Notes: generated by a model from the letters alone, not told the origin. DNA of 64,000 nucleotides from Chloroflexota bacterium (GCA_022824495.1 JAJDZU010000009.1:177689-241688); one strand, 5' to 3'; positions 25,812-36,127 are shown, counted from the first letter of the stretch. Translations and numbers: made by a program.

Positions 25812-26443
25812 AGCGCTGGATGCGCCGCTGGCGCCGCTCGGGGCCATCGTTCCGCCCCGCCCGTCTGATCGTCGGCCTGGGCAATCCCGGCAGCGCCTAC
25901 GCGGAAACCCGCCACAACCTGGGATTCATGGTCTGCGACCGCCTCGCCGCCGATGGCAAGGGCCGCTGGCGGCCCGCCCGCTACCGCGCCGAAGTCTGGA
26001 CCGGTCAACTCGACGGACTGGCGGTCGCTTTCCTGAAGCCACAGACCTTCGTGAACGAATCCGGACCTGCCGTCCATGCGGCCCTGCGGTCATTCGGATT
26101 GGATGCCTCAAGCCTCATCGTGGTGCATGATGATCTCGATCTGGCGTTTGCCCGCATTCGTGTGCGTCCTGGCGGCGGCAGCGGCGGTCACAACGGCATG
26201 CGCTCGATCACTCGCACCCTTGGAACCGATGCCGTTTTCCGCGTCAAAATCGGCCTGGGCCGCCCGCCGGCGGGAGTCGACCCCGCCGACTACGTGCTCA
26301 GCCGCTTCGCTCCCTCGGAACGGCACGACGCAAACGCCGCCGTGGAGCGCGCCGTGGACGCGGTCCGCATGCTTCTGACGACGGACGTGGACTCGACCAT
26401 GCAGCAATTCAACAAGACTGATGGCGCTCAGCGGCCTGCTTGA
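25808..26443 (+). CDS. pth: Peptidyl-tRNA hydrolase
   Basis: Pth releases tRNA from peptidyl-tRNA dropped by the ribosome. Catalytic and binding residues are all visible: Asn26 in VGLGNPGSAY, the catalytic His36 in TRHNLGF, Asn83 in QTFVNESG, and the Asp in VVHDDLDL (about 108). GGGSGGHNGMRS is also typical. Compared with E. coli Pth it has about 18 extra N-terminal residues that are very basic (MKRWMRRWRRSG). That could reflect the overlap with rsmA, where ATG 25808 sits in ATGA. The downstream mfd start lies inside its last codons. Confidence 0.94.
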   Translation: MKRWMRRWRRSGPSFRPARLIVGLGNPGSAYAETRHNLGFMVCDRLAADGKGRWRPARYRAEVWTGQLDGLAVAFLKPQTFVNESGPAVHAALRSFGLDASSLIVVHDDLDLAFARIRVRPGGGSGGHNGMRSITRTLGTDAVFRVKIGLGRPPAGVDPADYVLSRFAPSERHDANAAVERAVDAVRMLLTTDVDSTMQQFNKTDGAQRPA

Positions 26444-29400
26444 CCTGTTGGCCGACGAGCCAACTCTGGCTACCGCCGCTTCCCGCGCACTGCACGGCCC
26501 GCATCCGCTTACGGTCGAAGTCCGCGACGGCGCCAAGTCGGCAGTCCTTGGCTTACTGGGACGGAAGGCCGGTCAGCCCCTGATCATCGTCACGGCCGAG
26601 GACGGTCGCGCTGCGGAACTTGCGCATGACGTCGCCATGTGGACGGACACCCGTCCGGTCCTGCACTTCCCCGACCCTGATCAGCCCGCCTACTCGATGC
26701 TGGCCATCGGCGGCGAAGTGCTGGCGCAACGGGTGGCCGTGCTCGGTCACCTTTCGCGCGTCCGCGAATCCGGAGCTCCAGCGGCGCCCATCGTCGTGAC
26801 GTCGGTGCGCGCCCTGCTTCGCCGCCTGGTGCCGCCGGACGAGTTCCGCACGCACTTCCTCTCACTCGCGCCCGGCACCGCCGCCGACCTTCCGGACGTG
26901 GTCCGCCGGCTGTCCGCTCTGGGCTACGAGAACACGCCGCTCGTCGAGCGGCCCGGCGAATTCGCCCACCGCGGCGGCATCGTGGATATCTATCCCCCGG
27001 ATGCACGGCTGCCGATCCGGGTGGACTTCTTCGGCGACGACATTGAATCCGTGCGCCATTTCGACCCGGACTCCCAGCGCTCCCTGGGACCGGCCGACGA
27101 GGTGATGCTGACGCCGGCTACCGAAGTTCCGATCTGGCTGGGCGAGGCCGTGGCCGGCCGGCTGCGCGAACTTGATCTGGACTCGCTGCGGCCCGAAGAC
27201 CGCGTGGTCTGGCGGCGCCACCTCGAACAGCTGGAAGGCAACGAGTATTTCGACGACGCCGCCTTCTACACCATGAGCCTCGTGCCCGACGCCGCGTCAC
27301 TGTTCGACTATGCCCCGAACGCGCTGGTGGCTGTGGACGAGGCTGACCAGATCCCGGCCGCCGTGCGGGACGCGGAGACGTCGGCCGCCGCCAACCGCGA
27401 GCGCCTGACCGCCAGCGGCGAACTTCCCACGCACTTCGACTCGCCCCTGTTTTCGGGCGCCGAGATCCTGCGCAATCTGGACCAGGCCCAGGTGCGATTG
27501 ACATTCGTGCCCGGACTGCCGGGCGAGGACGGTTCAAGTCGAGCCGTCGTCGAGGGTTTCCAGGCCCAGCCACCCTACGCCGGCCGTCTGCAACACATGG
27601 CCGAGGACCTGTTGGCCCTGCGCGACACGCGCGCCCGCATGCTGATCGTCAGCTACCAGGGCCGTCGCCTGCGCCACCTGCTCGCCGAGCAGGGCGTGGC
27701 CGCCGAGGTGCTGGAGCGCCTGGACGAGCCGCCCACGGCCGGCTCGGTCACCATCATCGCCGGAACCCTGGCCGAAGGCTGGCGGCACCTCCCGTCGGAC
27801 GTGGTGTTGATCAGCGACGCCGAGCTCTTCGGACGCAAACGCATCCGCCGCATCCGGCGCGGCGCCCGCGGCGTGGACAGGTCGTTTCTGGCCGACCTCG
27901 AGAAGGGCGACTACATCGTCCACGTGGAGCACGGCGTCGGGCAGTTCGAGGGCATCGTCCAGATGAGCGAAGGCTCGGGCGAACGCGAATACCTGGCCGT
28001 CAACTACGCCGGCGACGACCGCCTCTATGTCCCGGTCGACCAGATCGGCCGGGTCCAGAAATACGTCGGCATGAGCGAGCGAGCGCCCAAGCTCAGCCGC
28101 CTGGGCACTGCCGACTGGACCCGCGCCAAGAAGAAAGCGCAGCAGTCCGCCGAGGAGATCGCCGCCGAACTCCTGGACATCTACGCCGCCCGCGAACTGG
28201 CCAAGGGCTACGCCTTCCCTGCCGATTCACCCTGGCAGCACGAGTTCGACGAGAAGTTCCCCTTCATCGAAACGCCCGACCAACTGGAGGCCATCAACGA
28301 CGCCAAGGCCGACATGGAGCGCGCGCGCCCGATGGACCGCCTGATCGCCGGCGATGTTGGCTACGGCAAGACCGAAGTCGCCCTGCGCGCCGTCTTCAAG
28401 GCCGCCATGAACAACAAGCAGGTCGCGGTGCTCGTGCCTACCACTGTGCTGGCCCAGCAGCACTTCGACACCTTTGCTTTCCGCATGCGCGACTACCCGC
28501 TGAAAGTGGAGTTGCTCAGCCGCTTCCGTGCTCGCGCCGAACAGGCCGAGGTCATTGCCGGCCTGGCCTCGGGCGACGTCAACGTGGTGATCGGGACCCA
28601 TCGCCTTCTCCAGAAGGACGTCAAGTTCTCGGACCTGGGCCTTGTCGTTGTCGACGAGGAACAGCGCTTCGGCGTCAAACAGAAAGAACGCCTGAAGGAC
28701 CTCCGCCGCGACGTCGATGTCCTCACGCTCACGGCCACGCCTATCCCTCGCACCATGCACATGGCGCTCAGCGGCCTGCGGGAAATCAGCGTGATCGAGT
28801 CGCCGCCCGAGCGCCGCCTGGCCGTCAAGACCTACGTGGCCGGCTACAGCGACGCCATCGCCGCCGATGCCATACGAAATGAACTGGCGCGGGGCGGGCA
28901 GGTGTACTTCCTGCACAACCGCATCCAGACCATCGGCACCTGGGAAGAGCGGCTGCGCAACCTGCTGCCCGACGTCGACATTGTGGTGGGTCACGGCCAG
29001 ATGCCGCCGCGCGATCTCGAAGAAGTCATGTACCGCTTCGCCCGCGGCGACGCCCAGGTACTGCTCTCCACCGCGATCATCGAGAACGGCCTGGACATCC
29101 CCAACGTCAACACCATCATCGTCAACGACGCTTGGCGCTTCGGCCTGGCCCAGCTCTACCAGCTACGCGGACGCGTCGGCCGCAGCACCACGCAGGCGTA
29201 CGCCTATTTCCTCTACCAGAAGAGCCATACGCTGACCGAGGAAGCCCAGAAGCGCCTGCAGACAATCCTGGAGGCCTCGGAGCTAGGCGCCGGCTTCCGC
29301 ATCGCCCTGCGGGACCTGGAAATTCGCGGCGCCGGCAGCCTGCTCGGCGCCGAGCAACACGGCCACGTCAGCACCGTCGGCTTCGACCTTTACACCCGCA

Positions 29401-29939
29401 TGCTGGCGTCGGCCGTGGACCGTCTGCGCGGCAAGGAGTCCGAAGAGCCGGACCGCGAGATCCGGGCGGTGGTGGACTTGCCGCTGGCCGCCTACCTGCC
29501 GGACGACTACATGGGCACCTACGCGGCCAAGATCCGCGAGTACCAGCGCCTGGCCCGCCTGCGCACCATCGGCGACGTGGAGGAAGCCATCGCCGACATC
29601 CGCGACCGTTTCGGCGACCTGCCCGAACCCGTCGCCAACCTGGCCTACCTGCTGCGAATCAAGGCGCGCGCAATCGCGCTCGAGATTCCCGGCATTACCG
29701 TCTACGGACGCGAACTCATCATCCGGGTCCCCGCAGGACTCCACGTCAGCCGTGGCGTACACCTCAAGGAAATCGGACGCGGCGTCCGCCGCAGCCACCA
29801 GGGCCTGCTCTGGCCCAACTTCCAGCGCGACCGCGAATGGCAGACCAAGCTCTTGGCCCTCCTCGACGCCCTCCTCCGCTGGCACGACCATGAAGACGCA
29901 CCCCGTGCGCCGGTGACCGCGGGGGCCCGATCCACATAG
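26421..29939 (+). CDS. mfd: Transcription-repair coupling factor
   Basis: Mfd removes RNA polymerase stalled at DNA damage and recruits UvrA. The 1172-residue protein has the full layout: the N-terminal UvrB-like module (IVVTSVRALLRRL, FAHRGGIVDIYPP), the RNA-polymerase-interacting domain (LEKGDYIVHVEHGVGQFEG), and the helicase core with Walker A GDVGYGKTEVALRA near residue 645 and the DEEQ box near 745. The translocation region follows (VLLSTAIIENGLDIP, QLRGRVGRS), then the C-terminal TRCF domain. ATG 26421 lies inside pth and overlaps it by 23 bases, implying coupling. Confidence 0.96.
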   Translation: MALSGLLDLLADEPTLATAASRALHGPHPLTVEVRDGAKSAVLGLLGRKAGQPLIIVTAEDGRAAELAHDVAMWTDTRPVLHFPDPDQPAYSMLAIGGEVLAQRVAVLGHLSRVRESGAPAAPIVVTSVRALLRRLVPPDEFRTHFLSLAPGTAADLPDVVRRLSALGYENTPLVERPGEFAHRGGIVDIYPPDARLPIRVDFFGDDIESVRHFDPDSQRSLGPADEVMLTPATEVPIWLGEAVAGRLRELDLDSLRPEDRVVWRRHLEQLEGNEYFDDAAFYTMSLVPDAASLFDYAPNALVAVDEADQIPAAVRDAETSAAANRERLTASGELPTHFDSPLFSGAEILRNLDQAQVRLTFVPGLPGEDGSSRAVVEGFQAQPPYAGRLQHMAEDLLALRDTRARMLIVSYQGRRLRHLLAEQGVAAEVLERLDEPPTAGSVTIIAGTLAEGWRHLPSDVVLISDAELFGRKRIRRIRRGARGVDRSFLADLEKGDYIVHVEHGVGQFEGIVQMSEGSGEREYLAVNYAGDDRLYVPVDQIGRVQKYVGMSERAPKLSRLGTADWTRAKKKAQQSAEEIAAELLDIYAARELAKGYAFPADSPWQHEFDEKFPFIETPDQLEAINDAKADMERARPMDRLIAGDVGYGKTEVALRAVFKAAMNNKQVAVLVPTTVLAQQHFDTFAFRMRDYPLKVELLSRFRARAEQAEVIAGLASGDVNVVIGTHRLLQKDVKFSDLGLVVVDEEQRFGVKQKERLKDLRRDVDVLTLTATPIPRTMHMALSGLREISVIESPPERRLAVKTYVAGYSDAIAADAIRNELARGGQVYFLHNRIQTIGTWEERLRNLLPDVDIVVGHGQMPPRDLEEVMYRFARGDAQVLLSTAIIENGLDIPNVNTIIVNDAWRFGLAQLYQLRGRVGRSTTQAYAYFLYQKSHTLTEEAQKRLQTILEASELGAGFRIALRDLEIRGAGSLLGAEQHGHVSTVGFDLYTRMLASAVDRLRGKESEEPDREIRAVVDLPLAAYLPDDYMGTYAAKIREYQRLARLRTIGDVEEAIADIRDRFGDLPEPVANLAYLLRIKARAIALEIPGITVYGRELIIRVPAGLHVSRGVHLKEIGRGVRRSHQGLLWPNFQRDREWQTKLLALLDALLRWHDHEDAPRAPVTAGARST

Positions 29940-30009
29940 GCGGAGCCGCCGGCTGGATCGACAACGTCAGCACGAGAACATTCCTGTCGCTGTGGTCACC
30001 CTGGCGCAA

Positions 30010-31005
30010 CTAGCCCAGATCAAAAAGCTCGCGCCAAGATCTGGCGTCCAAGACGTGTCGAACCACGGCGTCCCACGACTCTGGCCACCCGCCGGTCCAC
30101 GCGAAGTCGGCTGGCGTAGCCCCAAGCAGCCGCAACTTCACTAAGTCGAAGTCCGGCGAGGCGCCGTAACCGTCGAACAACGCGTCCCACCAGCGGCTGG
30201 ACGCCGGCAAGGCTGTCGCCAACTCGATGCACAGCTTCATCAGGTCCTCGCCCGCGTCGCCGGCCGATGCCACCTCCATGTCCACCGTCCCGGTCACCCG
30301 CCATTCACCGTCCACCTCGACCAGAAAACAGGCGTTGGCGTGGCAATCGCCGTGCACGAAGCGCGGCGGCTCGTAGGACGGCCGCAGGCGTTCGCCCATG
30401 CTCGCGATTGCCTGATCCAGTCGGGCGCGGACGTCCGCTGAGAGTCCGGCGGCCTCTTCCTCAAGCGTCTGGCGTGCCAGTCGCTCGCGCGCCTCTGCGG
30501 TCCAGCAGCGGTGCTGCCAGGCTCCCGGACGACGCGGCCTGGTCGGCCCCTCCTCGCTGGAGACGTAGCCCGGAAACTCGAATGTCACCGAGTGCACCCG
30601 GCGCAGGCATTCACCCACGGCGCGCAACGGTGCGCCCGCCGCACGCCACTCCCCTAGAAGTCCCGTCAGCGGCTCCCCCGCCAACTCGCGCGTCAAGAGA
30701 AACGGTCGGCCCAGTGGATTGGCGGTTCCGGTCTCAGCGGCCATCACCTCAGGCGTCGCCAGTCCGTGCGCCCGCAGGCATCGCCACGCGCCGGCCTCGT
30801 GTGTCACGGGAAAGGCGTGCGCGGGACCATGCGCGGCGTACCAGGGTTTCGTATAGACCTTGAGGAAGAACGTCCCCGCGTCTCCAGCCAACCGCCAGAC
30901 GTGGTTGTACGCGTGCACGCGTTCGACCCTGACCGGCCCGGTCCCGCCCACCCGGCCGAGCACTTGCCTCGCCTGCCGCTCCGTGATCGCGACCGGTCTA
31001 ACCAC
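30010..31005 (-). CDS. Aminoglycoside phosphotransferase (APH)-like kinase
   Basis: A protein-kinase-like phosphotransferase of about 331 residues. The N lobe has the ATP-binding TFFLKVYTK lysine region. The catalytic loop is FVHGDCHANACFLV (H-G-D-x4-N), and the metal-binding Asp follows in TGTVDMEVASAGDAGEDLMKL. Family members phosphorylate antibiotics, homoserine, choline or sugars, and the acceptor cannot be told here. GTG 31005 is preferred because GGAGGG lies six bases upstream; ATG 31020 is the alternative. The gene is divergent from the sugar isomerase-like gene. Confidence 0.78.
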   Translation of the reverse strand: MVRPVAITERQARQVLGRVGGTGPVRVERVHAYNHVWRLAGDAGTFFLKVYTKPWYAAHGPAHAFPVTHEAGAWRCLRAHGLATPEVMAAETGTANPLGRPFLLTRELAGEPLTGLLGEWRAAGAPLRAVGECLRRVHSVTFEFPGYVSSEEGPTRPRRPGAWQHRCWTAEARERLARQTLEEEAAGLSADVRARLDQAIASMGERLRPSYEPPRFVHGDCHANACFLVEVDGEWRVTGTVDMEVASAGDAGEDLMKLCIELATALPASSRWWDALFDGYGASPDFDLVKLRLLGATPADFAWTGGWPESWDAVVRHVLDARSWRELFDLG

Positions 31006-31184
31006 GACGATCCCTCCCATCACACGCAGTCGTCGACCCGGAAAGCACCTGCTCGGCGCGTTCGATGAACCGGACCAAGCGCCACAGATCCCAACCAAGC
31101 CCGTTCCGCCCGGGATCATCCGACATGGACAGCCGCCTCTATGCTCCCGACAATCGCCGGCCACCACGCATCCGCGAGGGCGCA

Positions 31185-32030
31185 GTGAAGCTCGGCTACT
31201 TTCACAACGGACACTTTCCACCAATCGAATTTGAGGAATTCGTCCGCTGGGGCGCGGCCAACGGCTACCAGGCCATTGACGTCCCTCTTTTCGAACCGAA
31301 CGTCCGCGCCATCTGTGATCGCCACGGCCTGGAGCCGACTTCCACCGTCGGCATGGCCTGCCAGCCGATCGCGACCGATCCCGAACAACGAGCGGAGGAA
31401 GCAGCCCAGGCCCGCCGCGCCCTCGACTACGCCGCCGCCGAGCACATCCCCAACGTCTGGCTTGGGCACGAAATGGCGCCCGACCTTGGCTTCGACGAAA
31501 ACGTCAAGCTCTTCGCGGAAGGTGTTGCCCCCGTTCTGGATCATGCCGATCGCGTCGGCGTTCGCCTGGTCATGGAGAACTGGGCCAACGGCGGCCGCAA
31601 CCTCGCCTACGCACCGGCCCACTGGGCCGCGATATTCGATGCTGTTCCCCATTCCGCCCTTGGGCTGTGTCCCGACCCCTCACATCTGGTCTGGCTGGGA
31701 ATCGACTACCTGCGCGCGGTGCGCGAATTCGGCTCGCGCGTTTACCACGCCCACGCCAAGGACACCGAATTCCTACCGGACAGCCTTTACCAGTACGGCG
31801 TCATCGGCACCGAGCGCGGCCGCGTCGGCCAGGGCACCTACCGCTTCCGCATTCCCGGCTTCGGCGTCGTCGACTGGCCCGCCTACATCACGGCGCTGCT
31901 CGAGGTCGGCTACAACGGCGCGCTGGTGGTTGAGCACGAGGACGCCTTCTGGAGCTCCCAAACCGACGCCCGGCACGCCCTCAACGGCCTCGTGCTGGCC
32001 CAGCGATTTCTTGCGCCGCTTCTGGTCTAG
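31185..32030 (+). CDS. Sugar phosphate isomerase/epimerase family protein
   Basis: A xylose-isomerase-like TIM barrel of 281 residues. Typical segments are VKLGYFHNGHFPP at the start, GVRLVMENWANGG with a metal-binding Glu, LCPDPSHLVWLGID, and VYHAHAKDTEF with His and Asp ligands. VDWPAYITALLEVGYNGALVVEHED near the end carries the last Glu. GTG 31185 with GAGG upstream marks the conserved start, rather than ATG 31125. The substrate is unknown; a second relative lies at 48.4 kb. Confidence 0.85.
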   Translation: MKLGYFHNGHFPPIEFEEFVRWGAANGYQAIDVPLFEPNVRAICDRHGLEPTSTVGMACQPIATDPEQRAEEAAQARRALDYAAAEHIPNVWLGHEMAPDLGFDENVKLFAEGVAPVLDHADRVGVRLVMENWANGGRNLAYAPAHWAAIFDAVPHSALGLCPDPSHLVWLGIDYLRAVREFGSRVYHAHAKDTEFLPDSLYQYGVIGTERGRVGQGTYRFRIPGFGVVDWPAYITALLEVGYNGALVVEHEDAFWSSQTDARHALNGLVLAQRFLAPLLV

Positions 32031-32185
32031 CTGCCAGGGCAACCACGCGCGGTCGGGCTGGACCTGTGTCCCTTGGCGGCGCGGGGAAACAGCTAGACGC
32101 CGCCGAGGGTCTTGACACGAGGCCTTATGCTGAGCGCCGTTGTCTGAATTCCCTCATCGGTCGTAGCGACCCACTGAACTGACCC

Positions 32186-34879
32186 ATGGCTGCCCGACGC
32201 CGTTCAACACCCCAGGACTCCAACGCGAACACGCTGGTCATAGTCGAATCGCCCGCCAAGGCGCGCACCATCAAGCGCTATCTGGGTGACGGCTACACCG
32301 TGGCGTCCTCCATCGGCCACATCCGTGACCTGCCGTCCAGCGCCGCCGAAGTTCCCAAAAACCTCAAGGGCAAGGACTGGGCCACCCTGGCCGTCAACGT
32401 GGATGAAGGCTTCCAGCCGGTTTACATAATCCCGACTGACAAGAAACGCGTCGTGACTGAATTGCGACGCGAACTCAAGGGCGCCGGCCAGCTCCTGCTG
32501 GCGACGGATGAAGATCGTGAGGGCGAGGCCATCGCCTGGCACTTGGTCGAAGTACTAAAGCCCAAGACGCCCGTGCGTCGCCTCGTCTTCCACGAAATCA
32601 CTCGCGCGGCGATCACCGAAGCCCTGTCGCACACACGCGAAATCGACCAGCGTCTGGTCCAGGCCCAGGAGTCGCGCCGCATCCTCGACCGCCTGATCGG
32701 CTACCTCGTTTCCCCCGTGCTCTGGAAGAAAGTCGGCAGCGGCTTGTCCGCCGGCCGCGTGCAGACCCCGGCCCTGCGGCTCATTGTGCAGCGCGAACGC
32801 GAGCGCATGGCCTTTGTGTCCGCGGCCTTCTGCATCCCAATTGCCACGCTGGCCGCGTCGCCCGACTCCGAGACCACGTTCGATGCGCGCCTCGTTAGCG
32901 TGGATGGCCAGGCAGTAGCCACCGCCGCCGATTTCGACCCGGATACCGGCAGTCTTCGCGCCGAGAGCAAGGCTCGCCTGCTGCCCGAGGCGGAAGCCCG
33001 GTCAGTAATCCGGACGCTGGCCGACGCGGTATTCCAAGTCACCGAAGTCGTCAAGCGCCCCCGCTCCCGCCGCCCGCAGCCACCGTTCATCACCTCCTCG
33101 CTCCAGCGCGATGCCTCCACCCGTCTGCGTTTCTCGCCTCGCCAGACCATGCGCGTGGCCCAGCAGCTATACGAGAACGGCTACATCACCTATATGCGCA
33201 CCGACTCGCCCGCGCTCTCGGCCCAGGCGACCAGTGCCGCGCGCGCCGCCGTCCGTGCCGAGGTGCCGAATGATCGCGAACGCGACTACCTGCCCGAGCA
33301 GCCCCGGCGCTACAGCGCCCGCTCGGCCCGCGCCCAGGAAGCCCACGAGGCCATCCGGCCCGCCGGCGAGCGCTTTCGGCATCCCGACGACCTCGGTCCC
33401 GACGTCGACGCCGACGGCCGCCGCCTCTACCGGCTCATCTGGCAGCGCACCCTCGCGTCGCAGATGCGCGATGCCCGGTTCGAACAAACGCGTGTCCACG
33501 TGGCGGCCCAGGCGGGCGAGCACGGCGCGGTCGTCTTCCGGGCCAACGGCCAGGTCGTCGTCTTCGACGGTTTTCTGCGCGTCTACGCCGGCGAACGCAG
33601 CCGGGAACGCCTGCTGCCCGACCTGGCGGAGGGCGATCGGCTCGACGTTCGCGGCATCGAGCCCGGCCGTCGCGAGACCAGCCCGCCCGACCGCTGGACT
33701 GAAGCCAGCCTCATCCGCGAACTCGAGCGCCTGGGCATCGGCCGCCCCTCCACCTACGCCACCATCCTGGAAACGGTTCAGGGCAAGTACGTGGAGCGCA
33801 AGGAGGGCGCGCTGGTCCCTCGCTGGAACGCCTTCGCGGTGATTCAGCTGTTGGAGTCACACTTTGGCGAGTTGGTTGACGCGGGCTTCACCGCCAACAT
33901 GGAGATTGGGCTGGACCGCGTGGCTGACGGTTCCCTGGATCCTTTGCCCTGGCTGGCGGACTTCTACTTCGGCTCGAGCAACCCCGATGGCGCGGGCATG
34001 CTGCGCGAAGGTCTGCGTCAGCGAATCGAGTCCAGCCAGGAAGCCATCGACGCCCGTTCGGTCTGCACGATCCCGCTGTCGAACGGCAATGGATCCTCAA
34101 TCGCCGTTCGCATCGGCCGCTACGGCCCGTATCTCGAGTCACCCGAGGGCGGCGCCCGCGCCCAGGCGCCCGATGATCTCGCTCCCGACGAGTTGACCTC
34201 CGAAATCGCGGCCGGTCTTCTCGCCAAGGCGGCCAGTGGCGACGAGCCCCTCGGCGCCGATCCCGAGTCGGGTCTGCCCGTGTTTCTCAAGTCTGGTCGG
34301 CTTGGTCCCTACCTTCAGCTTGGCGAGGGTCGCGGCACCGGCCGGCGGCGTCCCAAAACCACCAGCGTCTGGCCCATGTATCAACCGGAATCGCTCACGC
34401 TCGAGCAGGCGCTCGATATGCTCGCCTACCCCAGGGCGCTCGGACCTCATCCCGAAAGCGGGACGAGCGTCACCGTCCAGGACGGTCCCTACGGCCCCTA
34501 CGTCAAGTGCGGCAAGGAGTCCCGCAGCCTGCCTGGCGAGGGCGACGAGCGGTACGCCAAGCTCACGTCGATCGAATTGCCGGAGGCGCTCGAGCTTCTC
34601 AGTGCCCCGCGCCAGCCGCGCCGCCGCCGCAGCCAGCCCGCGGCGCTGGCCGAACTTGGCGCGCATCCCGCCTCGGGTTCGCCACTGACCGTTCGCGATG
34701 GTCGCTACGGCCCGTACGTCACTGATGGCGAACTCAACGCCAGCCTTCCCAGGGGCCGCGATCCGGCGACGATTACGCTCGACGATGCTGTCGCGCTGCT
34801 GGCCGCCCGTGCCGAACGCGTCGCGGCCCAGGGCGGCCGTCGCCGCCGGCGAACCGGAACGCGTCGCCGCCCGCGCTAA
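32186..34879 (+). CDS. topA: DNA topoisomerase I (type IA)
   Basis: TopA relaxes negative supercoils. The Toprim domain opens with LVIVESPAKARTIKRYLG (Glu about 21), and the metal triad is in ATDEDREGEAIAWHL (about 106-120). The active-site Tyr lies in GYITYMRTDSPALS near residue 333, and SAGRVQTPALRLI is a further marker. The C terminus has no Cys4 zinc ribbons. Instead it has several Toprim C-terminal repeats ending in forms such as SGRLGPYLQLGEG, DGPYGPYVKCG and DGRYGPYVTDG, then an Arg-rich tail (GGRRRRRTGTRRRPR). This arrangement resembles actinobacterial TopA. Length is 897 residues. Confidence 0.96.
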   Translation: MAARRRSTPQDSNANTLVIVESPAKARTIKRYLGDGYTVASSIGHIRDLPSSAAEVPKNLKGKDWATLAVNVDEGFQPVYIIPTDKKRVVTELRRELKGAGQLLLATDEDREGEAIAWHLVEVLKPKTPVRRLVFHEITRAAITEALSHTREIDQRLVQAQESRRILDRLIGYLVSPVLWKKVGSGLSAGRVQTPALRLIVQRERERMAFVSAAFCIPIATLAASPDSETTFDARLVSVDGQAVATAADFDPDTGSLRAESKARLLPEAEARSVIRTLADAVFQVTEVVKRPRSRRPQPPFITSSLQRDASTRLRFSPRQTMRVAQQLYENGYITYMRTDSPALSAQATSAARAAVRAEVPNDRERDYLPEQPRRYSARSARAQEAHEAIRPAGERFRHPDDLGPDVDADGRRLYRLIWQRTLASQMRDARFEQTRVHVAAQAGEHGAVVFRANGQVVVFDGFLRVYAGERSRERLLPDLAEGDRLDVRGIEPGRRETSPPDRWTEASLIRELERLGIGRPSTYATILETVQGKYVERKEGALVPRWNAFAVIQLLESHFGELVDAGFTANMEIGLDRVADGSLDPLPWLADFYFGSSNPDGAGMLREGLRQRIESSQEAIDARSVCTIPLSNGNGSSIAVRIGRYGPYLESPEGGARAQAPDDLAPDELTSEIAAGLLAKAASGDEPLGADPESGLPVFLKSGRLGPYLQLGEGRGTGRRRPKTTSVWPMYQPESLTLEQALDMLAYPRALGPHPESGTSVTVQDGPYGPYVKCGKESRSLPGEGDERYAKLTSIELPEALELLSAPRQPRRRRSQPAALAELGAHPASGSPLTVRDGRYGPYVTDGELNASLPRGRDPATITLDDAVALLAARAERVAAQGGRRRRRTGTRRRPR

Positions 34880-35044
34880 TCCCTTCCACGCGCACCTTGT
34901 GCGATATGCTGGCCGCACGCTCGGCACGGTCGGGCGAATTCACACGCTGCTTGACGCTGATGGGTCCTGCCGCGACACGCGGTCCCCAGAGCGAGTGACG
35001 GTGGCGGAGGACTTTCGAAGGACAAGAGAGGGGCGAATTCCCAC

Positions 35045-36127
35045 ATGCCGGCAGCCTCCATGCGCGATTTGCTCGCCGCGGGCGTGCACTTCGGCCACCG
35101 AACCCCACGCTGGAATCCCAAGATGGCGCCGTTCATCTTCGGCGCCAGGGGTGGCGTACACATCATCGACCTTCAGCACACCGTTCGGGCGCTCGACCGG
35201 GCCACCGCTTTCATGCGAGCCACCACCGCCCGCGGCGGCGAGGTCATTTTTGTTGGAACCAAGCGACAGGCCCAGGAAGTCGTGCGCGAGCAGGCCGAAC
35301 GCTGCGGGGCCAACTATGTCCAGCACCGCTGGCTCGGCGGCACGCTTACAAACTTCGAGACCCTGCGCGCGCGTCTGCAACGACTTCGTGAGCTCGAAGC
35401 CCGCGAGGCCGCCGGCGAGTTCGACTCGCTATCGAAGAAAGCGGGCCAGCGCCTGCGCGTCGAACTGGCCCGCCTTACCAAGAAAATGGGCGGGATCAAG
35501 CACATGTCGCGTCTGCCCGCGGCAATCTTCGTAATCGATCCCAAGCGCGAATCCAACGCGGTGACCGAAGCACGCAAGCTCGACATTCCAATCGTCGCCA
35601 TCGTCGATACCAACTGTGACCCTGAAGTCGTCGACTATGTGATCCCCGGAAACGACGACGCGATTCGATCAATCGTTGCCGTTACCACCGTGGTCGCCGA
35701 CGCCGTTCTCGCGGGCCAGGAAGAGTTCAGAAACCGCCAGGCCGAGCGCGAAGCCCAATTGGCCCGCGAGGCCCAGGCAGCCCTTGCCGCTGCCGCACGA
35801 GCCGATGCGGCGGGCCAGTCGACGGGCGACATTGAAGCCGCCATGCTGGCTGCGGCCAGCGAAGCCGGAAATGTGCAGCGCCCGTCACCGCGAGACGCAG
35901 GAGCTCCCGCGGCGGCCGCGGGTCCGGGCGCCGACGCGCGGGGCGCTCCCCGAGGCCGGCGTCGCCCCCCGCCCCAGGCACGTGGCGGCCGCCGCCGACC
36001 GAACGGACGCCCGCCTCGATCAGGTGAGGGTGGGTCGCGGCCGCGCGGTCGGCCTCGGCCCGGTCAGCGCGGCCCGGGATCGAGCGGCGGCGGTACCGGC
36101 GCACGCCCGCGCAACCAGGGAGCGTGA
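35045..36127 (+). CDS. rpsB: 30S ribosomal protein S2 with long C-terminal extension
   Basis: The S2 core is unmistakable: MRDLLAAGVHFGHRTPRWNPKM, FVGTKRQAQEVVREQA, HRWLGGTLTNF, KKMGGIKHMSRLPAAIFVID and the DTNCDPEVVDYVIPGNDDA block. After about residue 235 the protein continues for some 120 residues. First comes an Ala/Glu helix-forming stretch, then a disordered tail rich in Pro, Gly and Arg (RGRRRPPPQARGG, RPRGRPRPGQRG). Ordinary S2 is about 240-260 residues. It heads the cluster with tsf, pyrH, frr, uppS, cdsA, dxr and rseP. A purine-rich stretch (GAGAGGGG) precedes the ATG by about 11 bases. Confidence 0.96.
   Translation: MPAASMRDLLAAGVHFGHRTPRWNPKMAPFIFGARGGVHIIDLQHTVRALDRATAFMRATTARGGEVIFVGTKRQAQEVVREQAERCGANYVQHRWLGGTLTNFETLRARLQRLRELEAREAAGEFDSLSKKAGQRLRVELARLTKKMGGIKHMSRLPAAIFVIDPKRESNAVTEARKLDIPIVAIVDTNCDPEVVDYVIPGNDDAIRSIVAVTTVVADAVLAGQEEFRNRQAEREAQLAREAQAALAAAARADAAGQSTGDIEAAMLAAASEAGNVQRPSPRDAGAPAAAAGPGADARGAPRGRRRPPPQARGGRRRPNGRPPRSGEGGSRPRGRPRPGQRGPGSSGGGTGARPRNQGA

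Noticed and set aside
32112..32140. TTGACA upstream of topA as a -35 box
   Set aside because: The only -10-like hexamer (TATGCT) is about eight bases away and nothing suitable lies at 16-19 bases.
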